A DNA stretch of 64,000 nt from JBCBGF01 sp039193455 (GTDB lineage Bacteria; Pseudomonadota; Alphaproteobacteria; Rhodobacterales; Rhodobacteraceae): contig JBCCWO010000001.1 in assembly GCA_039193455.1 (NCBI GenBank), positions 62,001 through 126,000 of the forward strand, written 5' to 3'. The position numbers and the translations under genes are program-made. A model generated the notes under the pieces. That model did no database searches and was not told the DNA's origin. It was given only the letters and a program-made list of their open reading frames with translations. Every line of letters starts with the position of its first letter. Positions within the stretch are counted from its first letter, which is position 1. Positions 43,494 through 51,911 of the stretch are shown in pieces.

Positions 43494-44693
43494 ATGTCTG
43501 TTTTGTCGGCACTTTCCGTCTCGCGCATCCCGGCGCTGGCCTTTGTGGTGATCGGGGTGTTCTGGGGCACGTTTGCCGCCATGGTGCCCGTCACCAAGGC
43601 GCGGCTGGGGGTCAACGATGCGGTGTTTGGCTCGCTCTTGCTGTGTTCGGCGGCCGGGCTTTTGGCCGCGATGTTTCTGGCGCCGAAGTTAGAGACCTGG
43701 CTCGGCGCGCGGGGGATGCAGATTGCGGCGGCGGCTTTTGCCTGTGTGATGCTGTTGCCCGGGGTGGTGACCACGCCCCTGGGGTTTGCGCTGACCATGG
43801 TGGCGCTGGGGCTGGCCTCGGGGACGCTGGATGTCTTGATGAACGCGCGGGTGAGCGCGCTTGAGGCGCGCGAGGGGCGGGCGCTGATGAATGCCAATCA
43901 CGGGGTGTTTTCGCTGTCTTACGCGGTGTCGGCGGTGCTGACCGGGGTGGCGCGCGAGGCCGAGCTGGGCGCGGCGGTGATCTTTGCGGCCTGCGCGCTG
44001 GTGATCGCGCTGCTGGCCACGCGGCTGTGGATGGCGATCGATCCGGTTGCCGCGCCGGAGGACGGGCAGGGCCGGGCGCCGTGGCTGCCGGTGGTGCTGT
44101 GCGGCGCGGTCGTATTGCTCGCCTTCTCGGGCGAGGCGGCGGTTGAGGCGTGGTCGGCGCTGCATGTGGAGCGCACTCTGGGCGGTGGCGCGGCAGAGGG
44201 CGCGCTGGGGCCCGCAACGCTGGGGCTGATGATGGCGCTGGGGAGGTTTTCGGGGCAGGCGGTGTCCGAGCGGATGAGCGAGATGCGCATCATCGTGATC
44301 GGGACGGTGCTTGCCATGGTGGGGGCGGTGCTGGCCGCCGTCGCGCCCACGGTGGCGGTGGCCTATCTGGGTTTTGGTGTGCTGGGGCTGGGCGTGTCAG
44401 TGATCGGGCCCATCGGCATCGGGATCGCAGGGCGGCTGGTGCCGCCCTGGGCGCGCACGGTGGTGGTGGCGCGGACGGCGGTGCTGGGCTTCATGGCGTT
44501 CTTCATTGCGCCCATGGTGATGGGCACGGTGTCCGAGCTTTTTGGGCTGCGGGTGGCGTTTCTGGTGATGGGGGCGCTGGTTGGGATGATCTTTGTGTTT
44601 TTGCCCGCAATTCAGCGGCTTGCGGTCAGTTCCGCACCCACCGCCCCTCAAAATCCTCGGGCACCAGCAGGATATCCCGATCCACCTCGTTGA
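43494..44693 (+). CDS. MFS transporter
   Basis: A 399-residue major facilitator superfamily transporter with 12 predicted TM helices, starting MSVLSALSVSRIPALAFVV. It resembles the YbjJ/FucP-like group (GTFAAMVPVTKARLGVNDAVF, NANHGVFSLSYA). The upstream open frame is not convincing. The last ~23 residues are encoded on the complement of the end of the convergent lldD-like gene, a 68-bp overlap. Substrate is unknown. Confidence 0.88.
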   Translation: MSVLSALSVSRIPALAFVVIGVFWGTFAAMVPVTKARLGVNDAVFGSLLLCSAAGLLAAMFLAPKLETWLGARGMQIAAAAFACVMLLPGVVTTPLGFALTMVALGLASGTLDVLMNARVSALEAREGRALMNANHGVFSLSYAVSAVLTGVAREAELGAAVIFAACALVIALLATRLWMAIDPVAAPEDGQGRAPWLPVVLCGAVVLLAFSGEAAVEAWSALHVERTLGGGAAEGALGPATLGLMMALGRFSGQAVSERMSEMRIIVIGTVLAMVGAVLAAVAPTVAVAYLGFGVLGLGVSVIGPIGIGIAGRLVPPWARTVVVARTAVLGFMAFFIAPMVMGTVSELFGLRVAFLVMGALVGMIFVFLPAIQRLAVSSAPTAPQNPRAPAGYPDPPR

Positions 44694-45795
44694 TGTCGCG
44701 GCGCCCGCAGAGGGCCATGGTCGTATCCAGCTCCTTGTGGATCACCTCGAGCGCGCGGGTCACGCCCGCTTGCCCCATGGCACCCAGGCCATAGACAAAA
44801 GCGCGCCCGATCATCGTGCCTTTGGCGCCCAGGGCCATTGCCTTCAGCACGTCCTGGCCCGAGCGGATGCCGCTGTCGAGGTGGATCTCGATCTTGTCGC
44901 CCACGGCATCGACGATCTCGGGCAGCATGCGGATAGACGAAAGTGCACCGTCAAGCTGCCGCCCGCCGTGGTTGGATACCACGATCGCGTCCGCGCCGAT
45001 CTCGGCGGCCTTCTTGGCGTCTTCGGCGTCGAGTATCCCCTTCAGGATCACCGGCCCGTCCCACCATTCCATGATCTGGGCGATGCGGTTCCAGTCGAGC
45101 GAGGGGTCAAACGCCTCTGCCGTCCAGGATGACAGCGATGCGGGGTCGCTGACCCCCTTGGCGTGGCCAACAATATTGCCGAAGAAGCGACGCTTGGTCT
45201 GAAGCATCTCCAGCCCCCAGGGCACCTTGGTGGCCATGTTGGCGATGGAGGCGGGCGTCAGCTTGGGCGGGGCGGAGAGGCCGTTTTTGATGTCCTTGTG
45301 GCGCTGTCCCATGATCTGCAGGTCAACCGTGATGACAAGCGCAGAGCAGCCCGCATCCTTGGCCCGCCCGATCAGGCGGCGCATGAAGTCGTCGTCTTTG
45401 AGCGTGTAGACCTGAAACCAGAACGGCTTGTCGGTGTGTTGGGCGACATCCTCGATCGAACAGATCGACATGGTGGACAGTGTGAACGGCACGCCAAATT
45501 TCTCTGCGGCTTTGGCGGCCTTGATTTCCCCATCCGCGCTTTGCATGCCGGTCAGCCCTACGGGCGCGAGCGCCACCGGCATGGCATAGTCCTGGCCCAC
45601 CATCTTGCAGGCGGTCGAGCGGCCGTCCATGTCCACCGCGATGCGCTGGCGCAGGCGGAGCTTTTCAAAGTCTGTCGTGTTCTCGCGGAAGGTCTGTTCC
45701 GTCCAACTGCCGGATTCGGCGTAATCGTAGAACATCTTGGGGACGCGGCGCCGGTAGATGCGCTTGAGATCGTCGATATTGGTGATGGCCGGCAT
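44626..45795 (-). CDS. lldD: FMN-dependent alpha-hydroxy-acid dehydrogenase (lactate dehydrogenase-like)
   Basis: A 389-residue FMN-dependent 2-hydroxyacid dehydrogenase of the LldD/glycolate oxidase family, probably oxidising L-lactate to pyruvate at the membrane. Family features include MALAPVGLTGMQ-type flavin site, LVITVDLQIMGQRHKD, the active His/Arg in SNHGGRQLDG, and GRAFVYGLGAMGQAG. It is divergent from the Acg-type nitroreductase, sharing a 38-bp palindrome. The 2-hydroxyacid substrate is inferred, so the symbol is tentative. Confidence 0.88.
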   Translation of the reverse strand: MPAITNIDDLKRIYRRRVPKMFYDYAESGSWTEQTFRENTTDFEKLRLRQRIAVDMDGRSTACKMVGQDYAMPVALAPVGLTGMQSADGEIKAAKAAEKFGVPFTLSTMSICSIEDVAQHTDKPFWFQVYTLKDDDFMRRLIGRAKDAGCSALVITVDLQIMGQRHKDIKNGLSAPPKLTPASIANMATKVPWGLEMLQTKRRFFGNIVGHAKGVSDPASLSSWTAEAFDPSLDWNRIAQIMEWWDGPVILKGILDAEDAKKAAEIGADAIVVSNHGGRQLDGALSSIRMLPEIVDAVGDKIEIHLDSGIRSGQDVLKAMALGAKGTMIGRAFVYGLGAMGQAGVTRALEVIHKELDTTMALCGRRDINEVDRDILLVPEDFEGRWVRN

Positions 45796-45878
45796 GGGCG
45801 ACGAGATCCTCCCTGAACTGGGGTTTGTGGATATCGACTGGCCGATGGGGCGGCAATGCGGCGAATGGGACTTGCCAA

Positions 45879-45916
45879 TGGTACGATGTCGGACTAATTA
45901 GTGCGATATCGTACCA
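45879..45916. promoter_or_regulatory. 38-bp near-perfect palindromic operator
   Basis: The 19 bases on each side of 45897/45898 are inverted copies except for two positions (17 of 19 pairs). The centre is ACTAATTAGT and each arm contains a GTACGAT half. Each arm is itself an imperfect palindrome of the type GTRCGATATCGYAC. It lies between lldD (start 45795) and the nitroreductase (start 45931) and is the probable target of the MarR regulator encoded just downstream. Confidence 0.75.
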
Positions 45917-45930
45917 AATGGAGCGCGACA

Positions 45931-47034
45931 ATGACCCTTTCCCGACGCAAGATGCTGGCCCTTGTGGGCGGCGGCACGATCCTCGCAGCGACCGCCGGGT
46001 CGGCGGCCTTTCTGACCACGCGCACGCCGACGCGCGCTCTGGCGCCGTGGGATGCGGCAGGCGGCTATGACGATCCGCGGATGCGGGCGCTGTCTTACGC
46101 GCTTCTGGCGCCGAACCCGCACAACCTTCAGCCCTGGATCGCGGAACTGGAGGGGGCTGAGACAGTGGTTCTGCACCGCGATCCTGAGCGGACGCTGCCC
46201 CACACCGATCCGTTTGGACGGCAACTGACCATCGGCATGGGCTGTTTTCTGGAGCTGATGGTCATTGCGGCGGGGGCGGACGGCTATACCTGCGACGTGA
46301 CCCTGTTCCCGGAGGGTGACGAGGGCCCGGTGGCCGTGGTCGTCTTTGGCCCGGGTGGTACGCGGGATCCGCTGACGGATGCGATCATGGAGCGGCGGAG
46401 CTACAAAGAGGTGTTCGAGGCCCGGCCCGTGGGCACGGAGGCGGATCCCTTGAACGCCCATGCCCGAGTGGTGCGGGATCCCGACGGCGTGGCCGTCCTG
46501 CAAAGGATCGCGACGGAGGCCTGGGTGGCCGAGATGGAAACCGACCGCACGCTCAAGGAAAGCATCGACCTCTTGCGCATCGGCAAGGCCGAGATCAACG
46601 CCAACCCCGATGGGATCGATCTGGGCGGGCCGATGATGGATTCGCTGAAGCTCTTTGGCCTGGCCTCGGCCGAGCAGGCGCTGGACCGGACCAATCCGAA
46701 CTACCTTCAGGCGGTGCAGGGCACGGTGGATGCGATCGCGTCGGCCCCCGCGTTCACCGTGAACGTGACCGAGGGCAACAGCCGGTTCGACCAGATCGCT
46801 GCCGGACAGGACTGGCTGCGGCTGAACCTGGCGGCCACCGCGCTGGGGCTGAAGCTGCGACCGGTGAGCCAGGCGTTGCAGGAATATGCAGAAGTCTCGG
46901 CCTATTACGACGAAATGCACCAGCTCTACGCGCCCGAGGGCGGGACGGTTCAAATGCTGGGGCTTCTGGGCTACGGTCCGCAGACGCCGCGCACGCCGCG
47001 CTGGCCGCTGGAGACGAAACTGCTGAATGCCTGA
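45931..47034 (+). CDS. Tat-exported Acg-family nitroreductase-like flavoprotein
   Basis: A 367-residue Acg-family FMN-binding protein with an N-terminal twin-arginine-like signal (SRRKMLALVGGGTILAATAG). The nitroreductase-fold features include ALLAPNPHNLQPW, IMERRSYKEVF, and QDWLRLNLAATALGL. Acg proteins are related to nitroreductases but often lack one catalytic site and may sequester flavin. The ATG at 45931 is 7 nt after GGAG. The MarR gene overlaps its 3' end by 8 nt. Confidence 0.85.
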   Translation: MTLSRRKMLALVGGGTILAATAGSAAFLTTRTPTRALAPWDAAGGYDDPRMRALSYALLAPNPHNLQPWIAELEGAETVVLHRDPERTLPHTDPFGRQLTIGMGCFLELMVIAAGADGYTCDVTLFPEGDEGPVAVVVFGPGGTRDPLTDAIMERRSYKEVFEARPVGTEADPLNAHARVVRDPDGVAVLQRIATEAWVAEMETDRTLKESIDLLRIGKAEINANPDGIDLGGPMMDSLKLFGLASAEQALDRTNPNYLQAVQGTVDAIASAPAFTVNVTEGNSRFDQIAAGQDWLRLNLAATALGLKLRPVSQALQEYAEVSAYYDEMHQLYAPEGGTVQMLGLLGYGPQTPRTPRWPLETKLLNA

Positions 47035-47485
47035 CCGGACGCTCGAAACTTTCTTCGGGTTTTTCAACGAGATTGGGATCATCGAACAGCTGAGCCGCGC
47101 CCTGATGGAGGCGCGGCTACCCGACGGGTTCCTGATCTCTCATTTCACGGTGCTGAACCATCTTATCCGGGTGCAGGACGGGCAAACGCCGCTGGTCCTG
47201 GCCCGTGCCTTTCAGGTGCCCAAGACAACGATGACCCACACGTTGGCGGGGCTGGAGAAGGCGGGGCTGATCGAGATGCGGCCCAACCCGGCGGACAAGC
47301 GCAGCAAATGTGTGTGGCTGACGGCGGCGGGCCGCGCCTTTCGCGATCAGGCGATTGCGGCGCTGGTGCCGGATGTGGACCGGTTGCGGGGGCTTATCCC
47401 GGCAGAGGCGCTGGCCGAGCTGACGCCCAAACTGACCGAGATCCGCGAGATCCTGGACCGCGACCGCAACCCTCAGGCGCGGTGA
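47027..47485 (+). CDS. MarR-family regulator
   Basis: A 152-residue MarR regulator with a winged HTH (LVLARAFQVPKTTMTHTLAGLEKAGLIEMR, as LARAFQ then MTHTLAGLEKAG, RKSKCVWLTAAGRA-like wing). It is translationally coupled to the nitroreductase and probably represses it, and perhaps the divergent lldD, through the 38-bp palindrome. The ligand is unknown. Confidence 0.9.
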   Translation: MPDRTLETFFGFFNEIGIIEQLSRALMEARLPDGFLISHFTVLNHLIRVQDGQTPLVLARAFQVPKTTMTHTLAGLEKAGLIEMRPNPADKRSKCVWLTAAGRAFRDQAIAALVPDVDRLRGLIPAEALAELTPKLTEIREILDRDRNPQAR

Positions 47486-48264
47486 GCCCCGGCGGCGAGA
47501 TCGGCCACGAATTGCACCACATCCGCCGGCGCATCGCCCGCGCCGATCCGCTCGACAATGGCCGAGCCGACGACCGCGCCGTCCGCAACCGTGGCGATCG
47601 CCTGCGCCGCCTCGGGCGTTTTGATCCCAAACCCAACGATAACGGGGAGTTCCGTGGCGGCCTTGATGCGCGCAACCTCGGGGCCGACATCGCCCGCCTG
47701 GGCGTTCGCCGCGCCGGTGATGCCGGTGATCGAGACGTAGTAGACAAAGCCCGAAGTGTTTTGCAGCACCGTGGGCAGGCGGTCGGCGTCGGTCGTGGGG
47801 GTGGCGAGGCGAATGAAGTTTAACCCAGCGGCCTGGGCCGGGATACAAAGCTCGCTGTCTTCCTCGGGCGGCAGGTCGACGATGATCAGGCCGTCGATCC
47901 CGGCCTCTTTGGCGTCGGCCAGGAAGCGGTCGACCCCGCGCGAGTAGATCGGGTTGTAATAGCCCATCAGCACGATCGGCGTGGTGTCGTCGCCGGCACG
48001 AAAATCGCGCACCATCTGCAACGTGCTCTCAAGCGTCTGGCCGGCCTCGAGCGCGCGCTGACCGGCAAGCTGGATCGTTGGGCCATCGGCCATCGGATCG
48101 GTGAAGGGCAGGCCCAGTTCGATGATATCGACCCCGGCCTCGGGCAGGCCGCGCATAATTTCAAGCGAGGTCGCCGTGTCGGGATCGCCCGCCATGATGT
48201 AGGAGACGAAGGCCTTGCGCCCATGGGCTTTCAGCGCGGCAAACTTGGCATCAATGCGGGTCAT
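47473..48264 (-). CDS. trpA: Tryptophan synthase alpha chain
   Basis: A 263-residue TrpA, cleaving indole-3-glycerol phosphate to indole and G3P. Motifs: AYIMAGDPDTATS-type start (SYIMAGDPD), the catalytic Glu in VDIIELGLPFTDPMADGP, DLPPEED, and GFGIKTPEAA. Intact and of normal length. It ends overlapping the MarR gene by 13 bp and sits 12 kb from the frameshifted trpB. Confidence 0.97.
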   Translation of the reverse strand: MTRIDAKFAALKAHGRKAFVSYIMAGDPDTATSLEIMRGLPEAGVDIIELGLPFTDPMADGPTIQLAGQRALEAGQTLESTLQMVRDFRAGDDTTPIVLMGYYNPIYSRGVDRFLADAKEAGIDGLIIVDLPPEEDSELCIPAQAAGLNFIRLATPTTDADRLPTVLQNTSGFVYYVSITGITGAANAQAGDVGPEVARIKAATELPVIVGFGIKTPEAAQAIATVADGAVVGSAIVERIGAGDAPADVVQFVADLAAGAHRA

Positions 48265-48324
48265 ATTGCATCCTTGCTGGCGTTGCGCGCGGTGTGCCGA
48301 AATCCTGCGCGGATTGCAATGGAG

Positions 48325-48382
48325 GAGGGGGCGCTGCCCCCGCCGCCCGTGCGGGCGGCCCCCCGGGATATTTCCGGACCAA
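48325..48382. repeat. Dispersed intergenic repeat copy B
   Basis: Positions 48325-48382 match the first half of copy A (33994-34050): GGGGGCGCTGCCCC, GCCCG then GGGCGGCCCCCCGG and TATTT, ending in a degenerate (A)CCAA part. It lies between trpA and ychF. The second half of the long hairpin of copy A is missing or diverged here. Confidence 0.75.
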
Positions 48383-48458
48383 AGAGCGTGGGGCGGGTGC
48401 CCTTGATCTGGCGGGGCGGGGTCGGTAGACGCGCCGGGAGGTTTGCGAAGGACGGATC

Positions 48459-49556
48459 ATGGGCTTCAAGACGGGCATTGTCGGGCTGCCGAATGTGGGG
48501 AAATCGACGCTGTTTAACGCGCTGACGCGGACGGCGGCGGCGCAGGCGGCGAACTTTCCGTTCTGCACCATCGAACCCAATGTGGGTGAGGTGGCGGTGC
48601 CGGATGCGCGGCTGGCGCAACTGGCCGAGATTGCCAAATCCGCCAGTGTGATCCCGGCGCGCATGACGTTTGTGGACATCGCTGGCCTGGTGAAAGGCGC
48701 CTCGAAAGGCGAGGGGCTGGGCAACCAGTTTCTGGCCAATATCCGCGAAGTCGACGCAATCGCCCATGTGCTGCGCTGTTTCGAGGATGGCGATGTGACC
48801 CATGTGGAGGGGCGCGTCGATCCCGTGGCGGATGCCGAGACCATCGAGACCGAGCTGATGCTTGCCGATCTGGAGTCGATTGAGAAGCGGTTGCAGGGCA
48901 TCGTGCGCAAGGTGCGCGGCGGCGACAAGGAGGCGGTCCAGCAGGAGCGGCTTTTGAAGGCGGCGCAGGCGGCACTGGAGGATGGCCAGCCGGCGCGGGT
49001 CGTGGAGGTGGATGCTGAGGATGCCAAGGCCTGGGCGGGGCTACAGCTCTTGACCACCAAGCCCGTGCTCTACGTCTGCAATGTCGATGAGGCGGAGGCC
49101 GCCGCAGGCAACGCGCATTCCGCCGCCGTGGCCGCAATGGCGGCCGAGCAGGGTGCGGCCGCGGTCGTGATTTCGGCCAAGATCGAGGAAGAGATCAGCC
49201 AGCTTGAGCCGGAAGAAGCAGAGATGTTTCTCGACGAGTTGGGGTTGAGTGAGGCCGGGCTCGACCGGATGATCCGGGCAGGTTACGACCTCTTGCATCT
49301 GGAGACCTATTTTACCGCCGGGCCGAAGGAAGCGCGGGCCTGGACGATCCCGGAAGGTACGACCGCGCCCAAGGCCGCCGGCGTGATCCATGGCGATTTC
49401 GAGCGGGGGTTCATCCGCGCCGAAACGATCGCCTATGATGACTACGTGGCGCTGGGGGGCGAGGCGGCGGCCAAGGACGCGGGCAAGATGCGCGCCGAGG
49501 GCAAGGGATACATCGTGCGCGACGGCGATGTGATGCATTTCCTGTTCAATACGTGA
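48459..49556 (+). CDS. ychF: Redox-regulated ATPase YchF (Obg family)
   Basis: A 365-residue YchF/OLA1 GTPase-like ATPase with G1 GLPNVGKSTLFNA, G3 DIAGLVKGASKGEG, and the coiled-coil and TGS domains at the C-terminus (AWTIPEGTTAPKAAGVIHGDFERGF in overlapping parts). YchF binds ribosomes and responds to redox and stress. Length is normal. Confidence 0.97.
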   Translation: MGFKTGIVGLPNVGKSTLFNALTRTAAAQAANFPFCTIEPNVGEVAVPDARLAQLAEIAKSASVIPARMTFVDIAGLVKGASKGEGLGNQFLANIREVDAIAHVLRCFEDGDVTHVEGRVDPVADAETIETELMLADLESIEKRLQGIVRKVRGGDKEAVQQERLLKAAQAALEDGQPARVVEVDAEDAKAWAGLQLLTTKPVLYVCNVDEAEAAAGNAHSAAVAAMAAEQGAAAVVISAKIEEEISQLEPEEAEMFLDELGLSEAGLDRMIRAGYDLLHLETYFTAGPKEARAWTIPEGTTAPKAAGVIHGDFERGFIRAETIAYDDYVALGGEAAAKDAGKMRAEGKGYIVRDGDVMHFLFNT

Positions 49557-49609
49557 CAGCGCGATTTCGCGCTTGTTCTTCCGCCGCTTGCGCTGATAGA
49601 CCCGGCGGC

Positions 49610-49699
49610 GGAGACGTGGCCGAGTGGTCGAAGGCGCTCCCCTGCTAAGGGAGTAGGCGGGAAACCGTCTCGAGGGTTCGAATCCCTTCGTCTCCGCCA
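49610..49699 (+). tRNA. tRNA-Ser(GCU)
   Basis: A class II tRNA with acceptor stem GGAGACG/CGTCTCC, an extended variable arm, anticodon loop CTGCTAA giving anticodon GCU (Ser, AGC/AGU), T arm GGTTCGAATCC, discriminator G and encoded CCA at 49697-49699. Confidence 0.97.
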
Positions 49700-49990
49700 C
49701 TGACCCCAGTCTCGATTTTCAATAGAGCAACCATCCATTGGCTTGGTGCCCCTGACAGGGCCGTCCGGCACTTTCTTTGACTAGCCCCCTTGGTCTGGGC
49801 CAAAGGCCTGGGCTTTCTTCAAAGGTTCGCAGAGCAGCCCGATGCGTCCTGAGCGCCTGATGTGACGGACTGAGGCCCGATATCGACGATCTCTGCACCG
49901 CTTGCTACAGTCTCTGGCGATGAATGCACTGACCTCACTCCGCAACCAATGCGCCCGGTCCCGATTTGTGGCCTGGCGTGACGGGCCCTG

Positions 49991-50521
49991 ATGACGGGTG
50001 CGGCGTATCCTGACGTCGGTCTTGCGCAAACGGATGCGCCTGAACTGGCGGATGAACGTATCGCGCATCTCGTTCGGCTCTGCGCGCGTGGCTTCGGGCG
50101 CAGTTTGCAGATGCGCCTCGCCGATTATGATGTCTCGTTCGGGCAGTGGGTATTCTTGCGGATCCTGTGGGCGGAAGAGGGGCTGTCGCAGCGTGAGATG
50201 GCCGATCGTGCGGGGTTGACGGAACCGACGGTGCACACCGCGCTGTTGCGGCTGGAAAAGCTGGGATATGTCGAGCGGCGGACGCTCGCGGGCAACAAAC
50301 GCAAGCAGCACACGTTTCTGACCGACGCGGGCCAGGCGTTGCGCGGGGTGCTGGAGCCTTTGGCGGTCGAGGTGAACGATCGTGCGCTGGCTGGGCTGGA
50401 TGACGCGGCGCAGGCCCAGTTTCGTGACGCGTTGATGCATGTGCTCGAGAACCTCGCCAAGGATGAGGCCGCCGCGCGGGCCGATGGGCGGACCATTCCG
50501 CCCACGCGCGGGCTGCTCTAG
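49991..50521 (+). CDS. MarR-family regulator
   Basis: A 176-residue MarR regulator (SFGQWVFLRILWAEEGLSQREMADRAGL, then EPTVHTALLRLEKLGYVERR). It borders the aromatic catabolic region and converges with the small gene at 50526. MarR proteins often sense aromatic acids, so a role in the phthalate-like genes is plausible, but no operator is seen directly next to it. Confidence 0.9.
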   Translation: MTGAAYPDVGLAQTDAPELADERIAHLVRLCARGFGRSLQMRLADYDVSFGQWVFLRILWAEEGLSQREMADRAGLTEPTVHTALLRLEKLGYVERRTLAGNKRKQHTFLTDAGQALRGVLEPLAVEVNDRALAGLDDAAQAQFRDALMHVLENLAKDEAAARADGRTIPPTRGLL

Positions 50522-50525
50522 CCGG

Positions 50526-50918
50526 TTAGATCCGGCTCAATGCGGTGATGAGTGCCTCAAAGCGGGTGATCTGGCGCAGGGGCAGGGACATATCTGCCGG
50601 GTCAGGGGCGAGGCGCAGGCCCTCGCCGTTCCAATACCACCAGTACACCGGCTGCCCCGTGCGATCGCGCACAGCCAAACGGAATGTGGGGAATTCGCGC
50701 GCTGCGGGCGGGATTGCGGCATTGGCCAAGGGCGTGACGCGCGGATCGTTGGCCTGCAGGTCGGCCATGGCGATAAAGGCAGTGTCGGCCTCGGCCGTAT
50801 CCCCTTTCAGGGCGCGCAGGACCGGCGGGTACGGCGTCGTCACATGGGTGATCTGCACCAGTTTCGGCCCGCTTTCGGTGGCGATCTGCAAAAGATCGCC
50901 GGGTTGGACGTCGTTCAT
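50526..50918 (-). CDS. Hypothetical protein in phthalate-type cluster
   Basis: A 130-residue soluble protein (MNDVQPGDLLQIATESGPKL, YWWYWNGEGLRLAPDP). It overlaps the decarboxylase-like gene by 4 nt and so is the last gene of that operon. No domain is recognised. Its steady association, if confirmed elsewhere, would suggest an accessory role in the pathway. Confidence 0.7.
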   Translation of the reverse strand: MNDVQPGDLLQIATESGPKLVQITHVTTPYPPVLRALKGDTAEADTAFIAMADLQANDPRVTPLANAAIPPAAREFPTFRLAVRDRTGQPVYWWYWNGEGLRLAPDPADMSLPLRQITRFEALITALSRI

Positions 50919-51907
50919 AGCGCATAGGCCTCGGTCGTGGCGGGGTGGAAGAGCTCCGATACCTCCAGCTTGCGGGGGCTGAGGCCCTGGCGGTGGTGAT
51001 AGTCGAGGAAGGTCGCCAACACATGCTCATTGCCTGGCAGGCCGTATGTCCAGATCTGTGGTCCGATAAGCTGGCGCGCCGCGGCCAGCGTGTCTTCGAC
51101 AAAGGGCATCGTGACCTTTGTGGCCGAGGTGTCGGCAAGCGCAGTCTGTGCCATGTCCTTGGCCTGCGAGAAGGCCTTGAGCAGGGCGCCGGGCAGCCAG
51201 GGATGCGCGTCCGCCAGCGTCTTGCGCACACCAAGTACGTGCATGATCGGGAACAGCTGGGTGCGCTTGAAATGGTCGGCGGCGGTGGCAATCCCGTCCG
51301 CGAAGAGGCGCGCGACCTCGGGGTGCCCGTCGTCAAAGGCGCGGATCGCCCGGGGGCCGATGAAGCCGTCAATCTCGCCGGCCCGCAGCATGCCGTCGAG
51401 CGTTGCACCCTCGGGCGCCTGGGTCATGGTCACATCGCTTGGCAGGGTGACCTTGATCTTCTCAGGCCGGCCCGGCACATCCATACCGCCGCGCACCCAA
51501 CTGATATCAGAGGGTTTCACGCCGTACTCATCTTCCAGAATTCCGCGCACCCAGACGTTGGCCGTCAACTGGTACTCGGCAATGCCGAGGCGCTTGCCGC
51601 GCAGGTCCTGCGGCGTCTCGATCCCCTTGTCAGTCCGGATATAGACCGACGAATGCCGGAAGGCGCGGCTTAGAAACACCGGCAGGGCGATGTAGGGGCA
51701 GTTGCCTTGGGCGAGCTTCACGCAATAGCTCGACAGGCTCATTTCCGAGACATCGAACGCCTCGTGGCGGAAGACGCGAAAGAACATCTCTTCGGGACTG
51801 AGCAGCATGGTGGTGGGGTCCACCCCGTCGATCTGGACGCGGCCATCGTGGATCGGGCGGGTGCGATCGTAGTCGCCCATGGCGATGGAGAGGGGCAGGT
51901 TGGACAT
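50915..51907 (-). CDS. 4,5-dihydroxyphthalate decarboxylase-like protein
   Basis: A 330-residue protein similar to Pht5-type 4,5-dihydroxyphthalate decarboxylase, which is built on a periplasmic-binding-protein fold. MGDYDRTRPIHDGRVQIDGV, SPEEMFFRVFRHEAFDVSE, GNCPYIALPVFLSRAFRHS, TKVTMPFVEDTLAAARQLIG, and a C-terminal ELFHP resemble the family. In the phthalate pathway it releases CO2 to give protocatechuate. It lies 4 nt from the Gfo/Idh/MocA gene in one operon. Confidence 0.85.
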   Translation of the reverse strand: MSNLPLSIAMGDYDRTRPIHDGRVQIDGVDPTTMLLSPEEMFFRVFRHEAFDVSEMSLSSYCVKLAQGNCPYIALPVFLSRAFRHSSVYIRTDKGIETPQDLRGKRLGIAEYQLTANVWVRGILEDEYGVKPSDISWVRGGMDVPGRPEKIKVTLPSDVTMTQAPEGATLDGMLRAGEIDGFIGPRAIRAFDDGHPEVARLFADGIATAADHFKRTQLFPIMHVLGVRKTLADAHPWLPGALLKAFSQAKDMAQTALADTSATKVTMPFVEDTLAAARQLIGPQIWTYGLPGNEHVLATFLDYHHRQGLSPRKLEVSELFHPATTEAYAL

Positions 51908-51911
51908 CAGA

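Noticed and set aside
43346..43897. An N-terminal extension of L25 by about 180 residues
   Set aside because: It is the antisense of the MFS transporter gene. L25 homology starts at 43345 with a good Shine-Dalgarno sequence.
49442..49771. A minus-strand frame crossing tRNA-Ser with the text RRRDSNPRDGF
   Set aside because: This is a frequent artefact of translating tRNA-Ser in reverse. No gene is supported.
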